From an uncultured Chitinophagaceae bacterium (GTDB taxonomy: Bacteria; Bacteroidota; Bacteroidia; Chitinophagales; Chitinophagaceae): DNA of 58,601 nucleotides. The stretch spans positions 1 to 58,601 of the forward strand of contig CALCEA010000071.1 of assembly GCA_937900675.1 (NCBI GenBank), given 5' to 3'. The translations under genes were made by a program, and so were the position numbers. Shown here piece after piece: positions 46,112-55,139 of the stretch (positions are counted from its first letter, which is position 1; every line of letters begins with the position of its first letter). The notes beneath the pieces were generated by a model. That model was not told where the DNA came from, did no database searches, and saw only the letters and a program-made list of their open reading frames with translations.

Positions 46112-49100
46112 TTAAAATGACGCGTTAATACCTAATGTAAAGGTTCTTGGAATAGGTACTGGATCTAAGTCAATTCTTTCAGGATCAGGACTTGTGTATT
46201 TTTTACTTTTAATCCAAAAGATATTTTCAGCCATACCGAAAATTCTTACTTTATTGAATATTTTATTTCCATTCAATGAGTAACCCAACTGTACATTTCT
46301 TAGTTTAAAATAAGAGGCATTTACAAAGAAATAATCTGAACCTCTGCCTTCGTTATTATTATCTGTAAGTGTCAAAGCAGGGACAGTAGTATTTTTATTA
46401 GTATTTGTCCAAGCGTTAAAGACTCCTGGTCCTACATTCTCTCTACTGCGCATTAAACTGTTAAATAATGTATATACATCAAATCCAGTTTTGCCAGCAA
46501 CACCAGAACCGAAAATGGATAGATCAAACTTTTTATAACTAAGATCAACTCTTAAACCATACTCAAGTTTTGGTAAAGAACTACCAATCCAAGTTCTATC
46601 TAAATCATCAATTTTCCCATCTTTGTTGATGTCTTCATATCTGATACGACCTGGTCCAGCACCAATTTGTTTTGGAGCAGCATCAACTTCAGCTTGAGAT
46701 TGAAATAAACCATTTGATTTAAAGCCAAAGATATCAAATTGAGAATGTCCTAAAATTGTACTTACTAAGTTTCCTGGATATGCAGGACGAACACTTTCAG
46801 GTAATTCAGTAATCTTATCTCTAAATTGAGAAAAATTTAATCTAACGTTATATTTAAAATCTCCTTTCTGTTGACTTTGATAACCAATCACAAATTCCCA
46901 TCCTGTGTTTGATTTTGAAGCACCATTTACTGCTTTAGATTGTCCCTCTCCTAATGCAGATGCTACTGGAGGTGTAATTAATATACCCGTAGTACTTCTT
47001 GAAAAATAATCAAAAGATCCAAAAATTGAGTTCTTCAAAAATGCAAAATCTAAACCTGCATTTATTTCATCTGTTGTTTCCCATTTCAAAGTAGAACTAG
47101 ATGCTTGTGTTTGTACAAAGCCAGATGGAAGGGTACCTGTATTCGCGCCAGACAATGAATAGGCTGTTCCAATATTCATATATTGTTCCCAAAAACCACC
47201 CACTAACTGAGCCATTGTAGTACCGTATCTAGTATCAAATAAACCAAAACGAGCCAAGTCCCCGATTTGTTGGTTACCCACTCTACCAGTACCAACTCTT
47301 AATTTTAATTCAGAAACAGTCTTACTTGAGCTTAAAAATGATTCTCTATCGATTCTCCAGCCCAAAGAAACTGCCGGAAATATACCATATCTATTATCTG
47401 ATCCAAATCTAGATGAACCATCTCTTCTTACAGTTACCGCCGCTAAATATTTATCTGAAAAACTGTAATCGATTCTACCAAATTGAGAAAACAAAGAATG
47501 ACCTGTAGATCCACCAGTTAATGTAGTATTACCTGTTCCTGCACTTAGCGTAAAATAGTCTTTATTTTGTAGCGCATATCCTTCTTTTTTACCAAAACTG
47601 AAATCTAAGTTTGTTTTTATTAACTCAGTTCCCAATAAGATTTTAAAACTATGATCGCTCTTTAAATTAAAGTTATATCTAAGTGTGTTTGAAAATGTTG
47701 TACTTAAATATTGATTTTTATCAAAAGACAAGCTATTTGTTGTTCTATTCAATGCACCTTCACTAAAAGTAGGTGTAATAACTTTGTTGCTAAAAAATGA
47801 ATTGTCAGCACCAATAGTAGATTTAAGGAATAAATTTTTAACTGGTTGAATTTCAAGATATATATTACCAAAAGCATTCAATCTATTTGCATTATTCCAT
47901 TTAGCAAGATCTTGCATGTGAAGCGGATTATTACGATCTGAATAACCAGCACCTAACGCTCCTGCGTATGTTTTACCGTCTTTTTGAAAAACTGGAATAG
48001 TTGGGGCTAAGGTAACTGCTAAAAATGTTGTAGATGCACCACCTAAATCTCTAGCTGTTAAAGTTTCATTTGAATTAGCCATATTAAAGTTGAAACCAAA
48101 AATAGCTTTGTCATTAAAAGATCGAGTTACCGCATTTACACTTGCACTCGTTCTTTCATAACCAGTGAATTTTAACATTCCTGTATTTTTTAAATGCCCT
48201 AAGCTAAATTCAATTGAAGAATTTTTATTACCAACAGAGGCTGTTAATGTATTATTTGTAACAATACCTGTTTTATACATAACACTTTGCCAATCTGTAT
48301 TACCAACTGGCGTATTTGGATCACCTCCAACAAAAGCTTTAGGTGTTACACTTTTTAAAATCGGATTATTGAAATCATTATTCCAATCAAAATTGTAAAT
48401 TTCACCATATCCAGCAGCTGGATCTTGTCTATCGTTAACAGAAGCTTGCCATAATGCCTTACCTCTATCCACGGTATTCAACATTTTCAATCTCGTGCCT
48501 TTTTCTGACTGAAAAGAAGTGCTACTGTTAAATTGAAATTCTACTTTATTATTTGTATTTCCGCCATTTTTTGTTGTTACTATAATTACACCATTAGATG
48601 CTCTAGCACCATAAATAGAAACAGCTGATGCATCCTTTAAAATTTGTACTGATGAAATGTTTGTTGGATTTAAATTCTGAAACACTTCTGGTCTAGTAGT
48701 TGGAATACCATCAATAACATAAAGTGGGTCGTTATTTCCTAATGTATTGGCTCCTCTGATTAAGATTCTACCGTTTGAACCATTTGGTGAACCATCTCTC
48801 TCAATATATAAACCTGCAACTCTACCTTGTAATGATTGCATGATATTTCCTGAGCTATTATTTTTAACAGGAGAAAGTTCAACTACTGATACAGCACCTG
48901 TTAAGTCTTTTTTTCGCTGAGATGTGTAACCAATTACCACTGTTTCCTCTAATTCATTGGATGAAGTTAGAAGTACGTCAATTTGGTTCAATCCATTAAC
49001 AGAGATTGTTTTGGAATCAAAACCAACATAACTTACAATGATATTTTTAGCATCCTTGGTTAGTTGAATACTAAATTTACCATCAGCACTTGTTGTTACA

Positions 49101-49249
49101 CCATTTTTTGTGCCTTGAATAATGATATTTGCTCCAATTAAGGGCAAATTTGTAGTTGCATCTTTGACAGAACCAGTCAACTGTCTCTGTGCAAATGCGT
49201 TCTGAAATGCTATGAGCATAACAAACAAAACAAGAAAGGTTTTTTTCAT
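46112..49249 (-). CDS. SusC/RagA TonB-linked transporter of the fructan locus
   Basis: 1045 residues from MKKTFLVLFVMLIAF, which gives a clean signal peptide ending at AFAQR; an ATG 42 bp upstream would add a charged extension. Carboxypeptidase-like domain (about 20-100), plug with VVIGYTSQRKKDLTG, YVIDGIPT and VSIYGARASNGVIIVTTKNG, then barrel. Imports oligofructose with the SusD lid encoded next. Direct repeats in the short upstream gap may be the regulator's binding site. Confidence 0.93.
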   Translation of the reverse strand: MKKTFLVLFVMLIAFQNAFAQRQLTGSVKDATTNLPLIGANIIIQGTKNGVTTSADGKFSIQLTKDAKNIIVSYVGFDSKTISVNGLNQIDVLLTSSNELEETVVIGYTSQRKKDLTGAVSVVELSPVKNNSSGNIMQSLQGRVAGLYIERDGSPNGSNGRILIRGANTLGNNDPLYVIDGIPTTRPEVFQNLNPTNISSVQILKDASAVSIYGARASNGVIIVTTKNGGNTNNKVEFQFNSSTSFQSEKGTRLKMLNTVDRGKALWQASVNDRQDPAAGYGEIYNFDWNNDFNNPILKSVTPKAFVGGDPNTPVGNTDWQSVMYKTGIVTNNTLTASVGNKNSSIEFSLGHLKNTGMLKFTGYERTSASVNAVTRSFNDKAIFGFNFNMANSNETLTARDLGGASTTFLAVTLAPTIPVFQKDGKTYAGALGAGYSDRNNPLHMQDLAKWNNANRLNAFGNIYLEIQPVKNLFLKSTIGADNSFFSNKVITPTFSEGALNRTTNSLSFDKNQYLSTTFSNTLRYNFNLKSDHSFKILLGTELIKTNLDFSFGKKEGYALQNKDYFTLSAGTGNTTLTGGSTGHSLFSQFGRIDYSFSDKYLAAVTVRRDGSSRFGSDNRYGIFPAVSLGWRIDRESFLSSSKTVSELKLRVGTGRVGNQQIGDLARFGLFDTRYGTTMAQLVGGFWEQYMNIGTAYSLSGANTGTLPSGFVQTQASSSTLKWETTDEINAGLDFAFLKNSIFGSFDYFSRSTTGILITPPVASALGEGQSKAVNGASKSNTGWEFVIGYQSQQKGDFKYNVRLNFSQFRDKITELPESVRPAYPGNLVSTILGHSQFDIFGFKSNGLFQSQAEVDAAPKQIGAGPGRIRYEDINKDGKIDDLDRTWIGSSLPKLEYGLRVDLSYKKFDLSIFGSGVAGKTGFDVYTLFNSLMRSRENVGPGVFNAWTNTNKNTTVPALTLTDNNNEGRGSDYFFVNASYFKLRNVQLGYSLNGNKIFNKVRIFGMAENIFWIKSKKYTSPDPERIDLDPVPIPRTFTLGINASF

Positions 49250-49273
49250 AGTTGAATTTTTAATTTGGAATTT

Positions 49274-49294
49274 TAAGCAATCGGTAAGCAATCG
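49274..49294. promoter_or_regulatory. Direct repeat upstream of susC, candidate regulator site
   Basis: TAAGCAATCG occurs twice with an 11-bp period (49274-49283 and 49285-49294), in the 66 bp between the sugar-porter stop and the susC start. Helical-phase repeats suit an AraC-type dimer such as the output domain of the hybrid sensor encoded nearby. Confidence 0.5.
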
Positions 49295-49315
49295 TTGAGT
49301 GATTTTTATAAATGA

Positions 49316-50665
49316 TTATTTGATTAATTTATTTTCGATCTCTTCCAGTGAAACACCTTTGGTTTCTGGCATTTTAAATAAGACCCATATTAGCTGTACA
49401 ACCATCATTAAAGCAAAAAAGACAAAAATGGGCCATGGATTATCTTTAAACATTCCTTCATTTTCATCTAAAAATAACGGTGTGATTAAAGTAATGATCG
49501 CTGCAAAAACCCAGTGAACACTCGCGCCAAAAGCTTGCCCAGTTGCCCTTAGTCTATTTGGGAATATTTCTGAGATAAAAACCCATATAACTGCCCCTTG
49601 TCCAATAGCATGGGCAGCAATGAATAGCAGTAAAAAAGTCATTAAAACAAAGGGACTAGCATGTGAAATAAAACAGCCTGCCACCAATGATAAACTAATG
49701 ATATAGCCGATTGAGCCAATTAATAGAAGTTTTTTTCTTCCTATTATATCTATTAAGTATAGACCTACAAAAGTGAATATCAAATTAATACCCCCAATTG
49801 CGATTGAATTTAAAAGAGAATCTTTAGCCCCTAATCCTATTCGAGAAAGAATCTCTGGGGCATAGTATAAAATAAAGTTGATACCAGACAATTGATTAAA
49901 AAATGCGATTAAAAACGCCAACCAGATAACTTTTTTATGTTTTACAATAAAAAAAGAATCAGTCTTAAAATCAGAGCTATTTGTTTTATTACCCTTTATA
50001 ATAAATTCTACTTCCTTTTGCACATCTTCAACCCCCATTTCTTTAAAAATGTTGCTTGCAACAGGAATATTATTCTTTTGTGTGATTAACCATCTTGGAC
50101 TTTCGGGAATTGCCAAAACCATGAAAGTAAAAATTACTGATGGAACGACTAAAATGCCAAGCATCCATCTCCAATCATTTTCACCACCAACACCTTGAAA
50201 GAAGTAATTAGAAAGAAAAGCAGCTAAAATGCCAAAAACGATATTAAACTGGTACAAAGCTCCAAGCTTTCCTCTTGTTTTTGGTGTAGATATTTCCGAA
50301 ATATAGGTTGGCGCAACAACTGATGAAACACCAATTCCAATTCCGCCAATAAATCTAAAAAATGAAAAAACATATGGCCCATTTGCTAAAGCTGAACCGA
50401 TAGCAGAAATTGCAAATAAAATACCTAATACTATTAGTACTTTTTTTCTGCCATATCTATCTGTAGGGATGCCTCCAAAAATAGACCCAAACAATGTACC
50501 CCATAATGCCATAGACATGATAAAAAAACCATGAAACAGGGGTGTGGTGTTCCAGAGATTTTTAATTGGGATATTCGCACCTGAAATAACCACAGTGTCA
50601 AATCCAAAGATAAACCCAGCCAGGGAGGCCACAACTGACCATCTAAATAATTTAGTCTTAAGCAT
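49316..50665 (-). CDS. MFS sugar porter (probable fructose/H+ symporter)
   Basis: 449 residues, 12 membrane segments. Sugar-porter signatures: DRYGRKKVLIV after TM2, PESPRWL after TM6, DIIGRKKLLLIG after TM8 and PETKGVSLEEIE after TM12. Belongs to the XylE/GLUT-like family. As first gene of the minus-strand set with SusC, SusD and GH32, it should carry released fructose across the inner membrane. Divergent from the sensor gene over a 314-bp control region. Confidence 0.9.
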   Translation of the reverse strand: MLKTKLFRWSVVASLAGFIFGFDTVVISGANIPIKNLWNTTPLFHGFFIMSMALWGTLFGSIFGGIPTDRYGRKKVLIVLGILFAISAIGSALANGPYVFSFFRFIGGIGIGVSSVVAPTYISEISTPKTRGKLGALYQFNIVFGILAAFLSNYFFQGVGGENDWRWMLGILVVPSVIFTFMVLAIPESPRWLITQKNNIPVASNIFKEMGVEDVQKEVEFIIKGNKTNSSDFKTDSFFIVKHKKVIWLAFLIAFFNQLSGINFILYYAPEILSRIGLGAKDSLLNSIAIGGINLIFTFVGLYLIDIIGRKKLLLIGSIGYIISLSLVAGCFISHASPFVLMTFLLLFIAAHAIGQGAVIWVFISEIFPNRLRATGQAFGASVHWVFAAIITLITPLFLDENEGMFKDNPWPIFVFFALMMVVQLIWVLFKMPETKGVSLEEIENKLIK

Positions 50666-50979
50666 AGCAATACGAAATAAGACTATGAATTTATCCAGGA
50701 AGGCTTTTATACCTTTTAGAAATTGGAACTAAGGTGTTTAAAATTGTAATTAAATACAATTACTTGATTTTCACTATTTTATGAAATTAGAGAGTTAGAA
50801 AATTGGTTGCAATTTTCATATTTGTGATCATTATTTCAAAAAATGATTCAATTTCTGGAGTAAGAAATTGGAGATTCTAAAGAATAAAACAAATTTGAAA
50901 AAATATAAACAAATTTGAACGTCACTTACCGTAATTTTCGCCAAATTGCTCAAAGCTTACTGAATTAACCTTTTGCACA
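50666..50979. promoter_or_regulatory. Divergent control region between sugar porter and hybrid sensor
   Basis: No gene fits here. It contains two inverted repeats, GAAAATTG-GTTG-CAATTTTC (50798-50817) and CAATTTCT-GGAGTA-AGAAATTG (50849-50870), and a 13-bp direct repeat AAACAAATTTGAA at 50887-50899 and 50907-50919 (20-bp period). These are candidate operators for the AraC-type output domain or another repressor. Confidence 0.5.
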
Positions 50980-53730
50980 ATGAAAATCCCAAAATCTAAG
51001 CACATTTACAGCTTTCTGACTATTCTTTTACTAAGCACAGCCATTTTGGGGTGCAATAAAAAGAAAGAGGTAAATAAAAGATATAAAATAGGCTTTGCAC
51101 AAGCTCAAGGAGGAGATAACTGGAGAGAGAGCATGTTAAAAGAAATGCAAAGGGAAGTGTCTTTTAACAATGAAATAGCATTTTATTTTAGAGATGCTCA
51201 GGCAAATAGCCAAAAACAAAAGGAACAAATTCAGGAACTTATCAATTTAAAAGTTGACTTATTGATTGTAAGTCCTCATGAAATTCAGCCTTTGAACGCT
51301 ATTCTTGAAAAAGCCTACGATTCAAAAATACCTATTGTACTTATTGACAGGAGAATCAACTCGGAAAAATATACTGCATTTATTGGTGCCTCTAATTATG
51401 AGGTTGGTCAAAATGCAGGAAAATATACTGTTGCCCTACTTAAAGGAAGGGGGAAAGTACTTGAAATCACTGGATTAAATACAGCTTCCCCTTTTATTGA
51501 TAGAGATAAAGGATTTATAGACATTATTTCTAAAAACAAAGGGATCGAATTAATCGCTAAAATCAATGATCATGAGGCAAATTTTGAGAAAAAACTAGAT
51601 TCATTCATTAAAAAAAGCAAAGACTTAGATGTCATTTTCGCTCATAGTGATTACATAGCAAAAAATGTCTACCAGATTTGTAAAAATAATGGGGTTGAGC
51701 GCAAAATAAGAATAATAGGGGTAGATGGACTTTCTGTAGAAGGAATGGGGATGGATATGGTTGCAAGTAATCAATTTAAAGCGACCGTCCTATACCCAAC
51801 TGGTGGTCAGGAGGCAATGAGGACTGCCATTAATATTTTAGAAAAAAAACCATTTAAAAAAGAAAATACTCTTGAGAGTACCCTCATTGATTCCACAAAC
51901 GTTAAAATTCTGCAACAACAAGCTAGAAAAGTCATTGAGCAACAAAACGAGATAGACAGTCGCCAATTAAAAATAAACCAACAAATACTAATTAGTAAAA
52001 ATCAAACCAATATCATTCTTGCAATTTCAATTACATTAGCTATTGCATTAATACTTAGTAGTGTTTTTTATTATTTATTTAAAGAGAATAAAAAAATTAG
52101 CAGAAAATTAATGGCTCAAAAAGATGAAATTAGTAGCCAAAAAAATAAATTAGAAAAATTAGTTACTCAATTAAAAGAAGCAACTGATGCTAAGTTTAAC
52201 TTTTTTACAAATATATCTCATGAACTAAGGACTCCACTTACACTCATTATAGGACCTCTGGAAGATACCTTGGTATCGTCTAGGCTTCACTTTACTTTAA
52301 AAAATAATTTAGAACTCGTTCAAAGAAACGCCTTTAGATTACTAAAATTAATTAATCAATTAATGGATTTTAGAAAGATTGAGGAAGGAAAAATGGAAAT
52401 CAATGCATCAACGCAAGTTCTTGGGGATTTTGTTTTTGAAATCAGCAATGAATTTAAAGATTTAGCAAGGAAGAAGCATATTTCATTAAATATGAATGAT
52501 AAGACCGCAGGATTAAACATTGATTTTGATCAATCAATGATTGACAAAGTCCTTTTCAATTTACTTTCTAATGCCTTTAAATTCACAGAAGAAAATGGCA
52601 CAATTAACATTACAATAGATCAGGATAAAGAACAGGAAAATGCAATTATTAAAATTGAAGACAATGGCATTGGGATGTCTATAGAAGACGTTGAACATGC
52701 ATTTGATGTCTTCTATCAAGGGCACAGTAGTACGTTTAAAGGAACTGGTCTTGGGCTTGCACTATCAAAAGAATTAATTAAAGCACATAATGGCAATATA
52801 ATCATCAATAGTAAAAAAGGAAGTGGCACTTGTTTTACAATCACATTGCCTTTTAAACAAAACAAAGGACTTCGTGCAATAGAATATAATGATGACAAAA
52901 ACTTAAAAGAAACTCATATCTATACAACTGATGTCTTACCTCATAATTATGAAAAAGTAACAACCAAAACATCAGAAAATTTGGCTTCTATCTTGATTAT
53001 TGAAGATAATGATGATTTAAATTCCTTTTTAAGTAACAGGTTGGAGGGAAGCTATGAAGTGCTTACTGCAAAAGATGGTAATGAAGGTATGAATAAAGCG
53101 TTTGATGTTGTTCCTGATTTAATCATCTCAGATATAATTATGCCTGGTATGAGTGGATTAAAACTAGCAGAAATTTTAAAGAATGACCTAAGAACCTCGC
53201 ATATTCCCATCATCTTATTGACTGCTAAAACTTCTATTGAAGATCAAATAGAAGGGATGAAATCATTTGCTGATTTGTTTATCAGTAAACCGTTTAATTT
53301 AAAGTATCTAGAGGAATCAATTGTATCACTTTTAAGAAACAGAGCTGTTTTACGCGAGCATTTTATAAGCGAATTACCTTCGGAGAGTAGGTCAAATAGT
53401 TCTAATAAATTAGATCGTAAGTTTATTAGCGAATTTACTTCACTAATTGAGTCTAATCTTGCCAACGAAGACTTATCAGTCGATGATATCTATAAAGGAT
53501 TGGGTATATCTAAAATACAATTATATAGAAAAACAAAAGCCCTACTAGGATTTAGCGTAAATGATTATATTTTGTCTGTTAGACTACAGAAAGCAAAATA
53601 CTTGCTTATGAATGAAGACCTTACTATTTCAGAAGTTGCTTATAAAGTAGGTTTCTCTACTCAAGCATATTTTTCGACTGTTTTTAAATCTAAATTTTCA
53701 GTTACACCATCAGAATTTAAAGAATCATAA
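50980..53730 (+). CDS. Hybrid two-component system: periplasmic sugar-binding sensor, kinase, receiver and AraC output
   Basis: 916 residues. The N-terminal signal or anchor contains a lipobox-like ILGC (Cys25). Residues about 36-320 are a LacI/ribose-binding-type periplasmic domain (YKIGFAQAQGGDNWRESM, DLLIVSPHE, PIVLIDRRI). TM at about 344-368, then HisKA with phospho-His414 (NISHELRTPLTLI), an HATPase domain with NLLSNAFKFTEENG and GTGLGLALSKELI, a receiver with Asp718 (ISDIIMPGMSG) and two C-terminal helix-turn-helix motifs (about 815-916). The layout is that of the fructose-sensing BT1754 of Bacteroides thetaiotaomicron, and the neighbouring GH32/SusCD genes support the same role. Confidence 0.95.
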   Translation: MKIPKSKHIYSFLTILLLSTAILGCNKKKEVNKRYKIGFAQAQGGDNWRESMLKEMQREVSFNNEIAFYFRDAQANSQKQKEQIQELINLKVDLLIVSPHEIQPLNAILEKAYDSKIPIVLIDRRINSEKYTAFIGASNYEVGQNAGKYTVALLKGRGKVLEITGLNTASPFIDRDKGFIDIISKNKGIELIAKINDHEANFEKKLDSFIKKSKDLDVIFAHSDYIAKNVYQICKNNGVERKIRIIGVDGLSVEGMGMDMVASNQFKATVLYPTGGQEAMRTAINILEKKPFKKENTLESTLIDSTNVKILQQQARKVIEQQNEIDSRQLKINQQILISKNQTNIILAISITLAIALILSSVFYYLFKENKKISRKLMAQKDEISSQKNKLEKLVTQLKEATDAKFNFFTNISHELRTPLTLIIGPLEDTLVSSRLHFTLKNNLELVQRNAFRLLKLINQLMDFRKIEEGKMEINASTQVLGDFVFEISNEFKDLARKKHISLNMNDKTAGLNIDFDQSMIDKVLFNLLSNAFKFTEENGTINITIDQDKEQENAIIKIEDNGIGMSIEDVEHAFDVFYQGHSSTFKGTGLGLALSKELIKAHNGNIIINSKKGSGTCFTITLPFKQNKGLRAIEYNDDKNLKETHIYTTDVLPHNYEKVTTKTSENLASILIIEDNDDLNSFLSNRLEGSYEVLTAKDGNEGMNKAFDVVPDLIISDIIMPGMSGLKLAEILKNDLRTSHIPIILLTAKTSIEDQIEGMKSFADLFISKPFNLKYLEESIVSLLRNRAVLREHFISELPSESRSNSSNKLDRKFISEFTSLIESNLANEDLSVDDIYKGLGISKIQLYRKTKALLGFSVNDYILSVRLQKAKYLLMNEDLTISEVAYKVGFSTQAYFSTVFKSKFSVTPSEFKES

Positions 53731-53752
53731 AAGAAATAAGATGGACTCTGAT

Positions 53753-54277
53753 TTACCAACCTATATATTTAGGCGGTTCTATTCCATTTAATCTTAGGTA
53801 TACAATTAATTGACCAACATGGTGTGCTTGATGATCTTGTATCAGATTTAAAAATTGATATTTATTCAATTTGCCGCCATTCCAATTAAATTCTTTTGTT
53901 AAGGAATTTTCATCCACCTCACTCATCGCTTTTATTCCGTATTCATATGCGTCTTGAACAAACTGTATTACTTCTTTCTTATTCATTTCATTTGAAATAA
54001 TTTTTTTACCTTTTAATGGACTAGGTGCATCTTTTAAATAAGTTGAACTGAGCCAATAAATGTTTTCACCCTAATGAACCAGTTGTACCTTGAAACTCAT
54101 CTCCTCTTTTACAGGTTTGAAATCATACTTCTCTTCAGGTAATTTTTCAGCCATTGATAATGTATATGATTTTGCTTTTTTGAATTTCTCTAACTGGCTA
54201 TTGATTAATAGTTGATTGGCTTGTGCAATTCCTATAAATGAGATAGACAATAACAGTATTGATAAAAAAATTTTCAT
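53753..54277 (-). pseudogene. Secreted DinB-family protein interrupted by an in-frame TAG
   Basis: One open frame of about 174 codons is cut by a single TAG at 54073-54071. The first part (68 codons) has a signal peptide ending at GIAQA and the start of a DinB four-helix bundle (KLPEEKYDFKPVKEEMSFKVQLVH). After the stop the same frame continues GENIYWLSSTYLKDAPSP and then the helix with HQAHHVGQLIVYLRLNGIEPP, whose histidines are the metal site. Intact relatives read LLHIAGN-like at the stop. It is probably a recent nonsense mutation; a base error or readthrough are alternatives. Function of DinB-like proteins: possible metal-dependent thiol-transferase, uncertain. Confidence 0.85.
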
Positions 54278-54326
54278 TTAATGAAGATAGAGATTAATAA
54301 TAATAATTGTCTTTTATAGGCAGGAT

Positions 54327-54534
54327 TTGGATTGCCAGCTTCACTTCTTTCGCTGTTATCCCCCAACAATTCGATAAACCCAAAGCCTTTCAACTAAACG
54401 CTTCGGGATTGCCAATGCTGCGCATTGTCATCCCATAACAGTGCGCCTTACACAATACTCGGATTGCCAATGCTGCGCATTGTCATCCCATACAGTGCGC
54501 CTTACCCAAAGCCTTTCAACTAAACGCTTTGGGT
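54327..54534. repeat. Boundary D: tandem REP-like palindromes
   Basis: Two copies of the palindrome GGATTGCCAATGC-TGC-GCATTGTCATCC (54405-54435 and 54461-54490) form a tandem unit of about 56 bp that includes CAGTGCGCCTTAC. A third, divergent copy lies at about 54329-54362. The phrase ACCCAAAGCCTTTCAACTAA also appears twice. This 512-bp gene-free stretch looks like stacked boundary pieces. Confidence 0.75.
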
Positions 54535-54540
54535 TCAGTT

Positions 54541-54626
54541 GGCTTTTTTAATACTCGCTAGCTTACAAGAGCGAGCTCTTGACGCTGCTCGCATTAAAAA
54601 AGCCTCTCACTTTCGTGAGAGGCTTT
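54541..54626. repeat. Boundary D hairpins: palindrome and tRNA terminator
   Basis: GGCTTTTTTAAT at 54541 pairs with ATTAAAAAAGCC ending at 54604, around the same AAGAGC-GA-GCTCTT centre as in boundary C. The terminator stem AAAGCCTCTCAC / GTGAGAGGCTTT (54599-54610 with 54615-54626) is one pair shorter than that of boundary C, yet still perfectly paired. Confidence 0.85.
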
Positions 54627-54627
54627 G

Positions 54628-54671
54628 TAGCGAGACCGGGATTTGAACCCGGGACCTCAGGGTTATGAATC
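54628..54671 (-). pseudogene. tRNA-Met(CAU) 3'-half fragment D
   Basis: 44 nt. T-stem CCGGG/CCCGG: both sides of the outer pair differ from fragments B and C (T-A to C-G), so pairing is kept. Followed by arm D in place of the 5' half. Confidence 0.9.
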
Positions 54672-54773
54672 TATCTTTATCACAATACACTATTGATTAT
54701 CAATATCTAAAATGTTCACTTTTGTTTGAAAATAGATAAAATAGGACATTTTGATTGTGATTGACCTCACGCA
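54672..54773. repeat. Attachment-like arm D
   Basis: 102 bp ending in CCTCACGCA. Includes the perfect palindrome ATTGAT-T-ATCAAT and the block AATATCTAAAATGTTCACTT shared with arm B. Confidence 0.8.
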
Positions 54774-54789
54774 GGTAATAATTCAAAAA

Positions 54790-55128
54790 TCACTTCTTAA
54801 TCAACTCAAAATAAGTGACTTCAAATCTATCCTTAACGACGTTTCCTTGGACTTTTGCTTTCTTTATTGCATTACAGAAACCCTCCGCATCGTGTGCATC
54901 ACCATGGTCGTCAATATTAGTTCCATCTACAAAGTAATTTTTTCCATTTAACTTGATAGCTAAATGACACCCTTTCCCATCCATTTTGTACATACAAGTG
55001 CCACATGTAGCTTCCACTTCATAAGTAGGATTTTTCGGGTTGAATACTAATTTTTTCTTGGTAGTGTCCTGCGCATATGTGAATGAAAAAGAAACCAACA
55101 TAACGAGTAACAATAAACATTTTTTCAT
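54790..55128 (-). CDS. Secreted Cys/His-rich DUF6370-like metal-binding protein
   Basis: 112 residues with a signal peptide ending at FTYAQ. TCGTCMYKMDGKGCH (Cys42, Cys45, Cys54, His55), DDHGDAHD and FCNAI (Cys85) give a set of soft-metal ligands. It resembles the small DUF6370 family that accompanies copper genes in Bacteroidota. Last gene of the copper operon, 11 bp after the oxidase stop and only 16 bp from arm D. Copper or zinc binding is inferred from ligands and context. Confidence 0.8.
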   Translation of the reverse strand: MKKCLLLLVMLVSFSFTYAQDTTKKKLVFNPKNPTYEVEATCGTCMYKMDGKGCHLAIKLNGKNYFVDGTNIDDHGDAHDAEGFCNAIKKAKVQGNVVKDRFEVTYFELIKK

Positions 55129-55139
55129 AAAATTGATTT

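Larger units (their letters stand above)
42605..54671. mobile_element. tRNA-Met cassette 3 (fructan utilization locus)
   Basis: 12.1-kb segment between tRNA-Met fragments C and D. Contains GH32, SusD, SusC, sugar porter, hybrid two-component regulator and a broken dinB-like gene. No recombinase. Confidence 0.65.

Noticed and set aside
53753..54277. Two separate small genes of 77 and 68 codons
   Set aside because: They share a reading frame, the sequence between them is coding-like, and together they form one DinB-family protein with a nonsense codon.
54327..54534. Repeated palindromes at boundary D as a CRISPR array
   Set aside because: Only two good copies and one poor copy, no regular unique spacers, and no cas genes in the window.
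27194..54671. The tRNA-like pieces at 27.2, 42.6 and 54.6 kb as additional tRNA genes
   Set aside because: They contain only the 3' half (anticodon loop to discriminator). No D arm or 5' acceptor strand follows; the arm sequence takes its place.
25571..54773. Boundary repeats as insertion-sequence ends or a composite transposon
   Set aside because: No transposase, no inverted terminal repeats at matching ends and no target duplication other than the tRNA piece; all copies have the same direction.
54278..54789. A small gene hidden in the 512-bp gap
   Set aside because: The gap is filled by palindromes, hairpins, the tRNA fragment and the arm; open frames in it run across these repeats.
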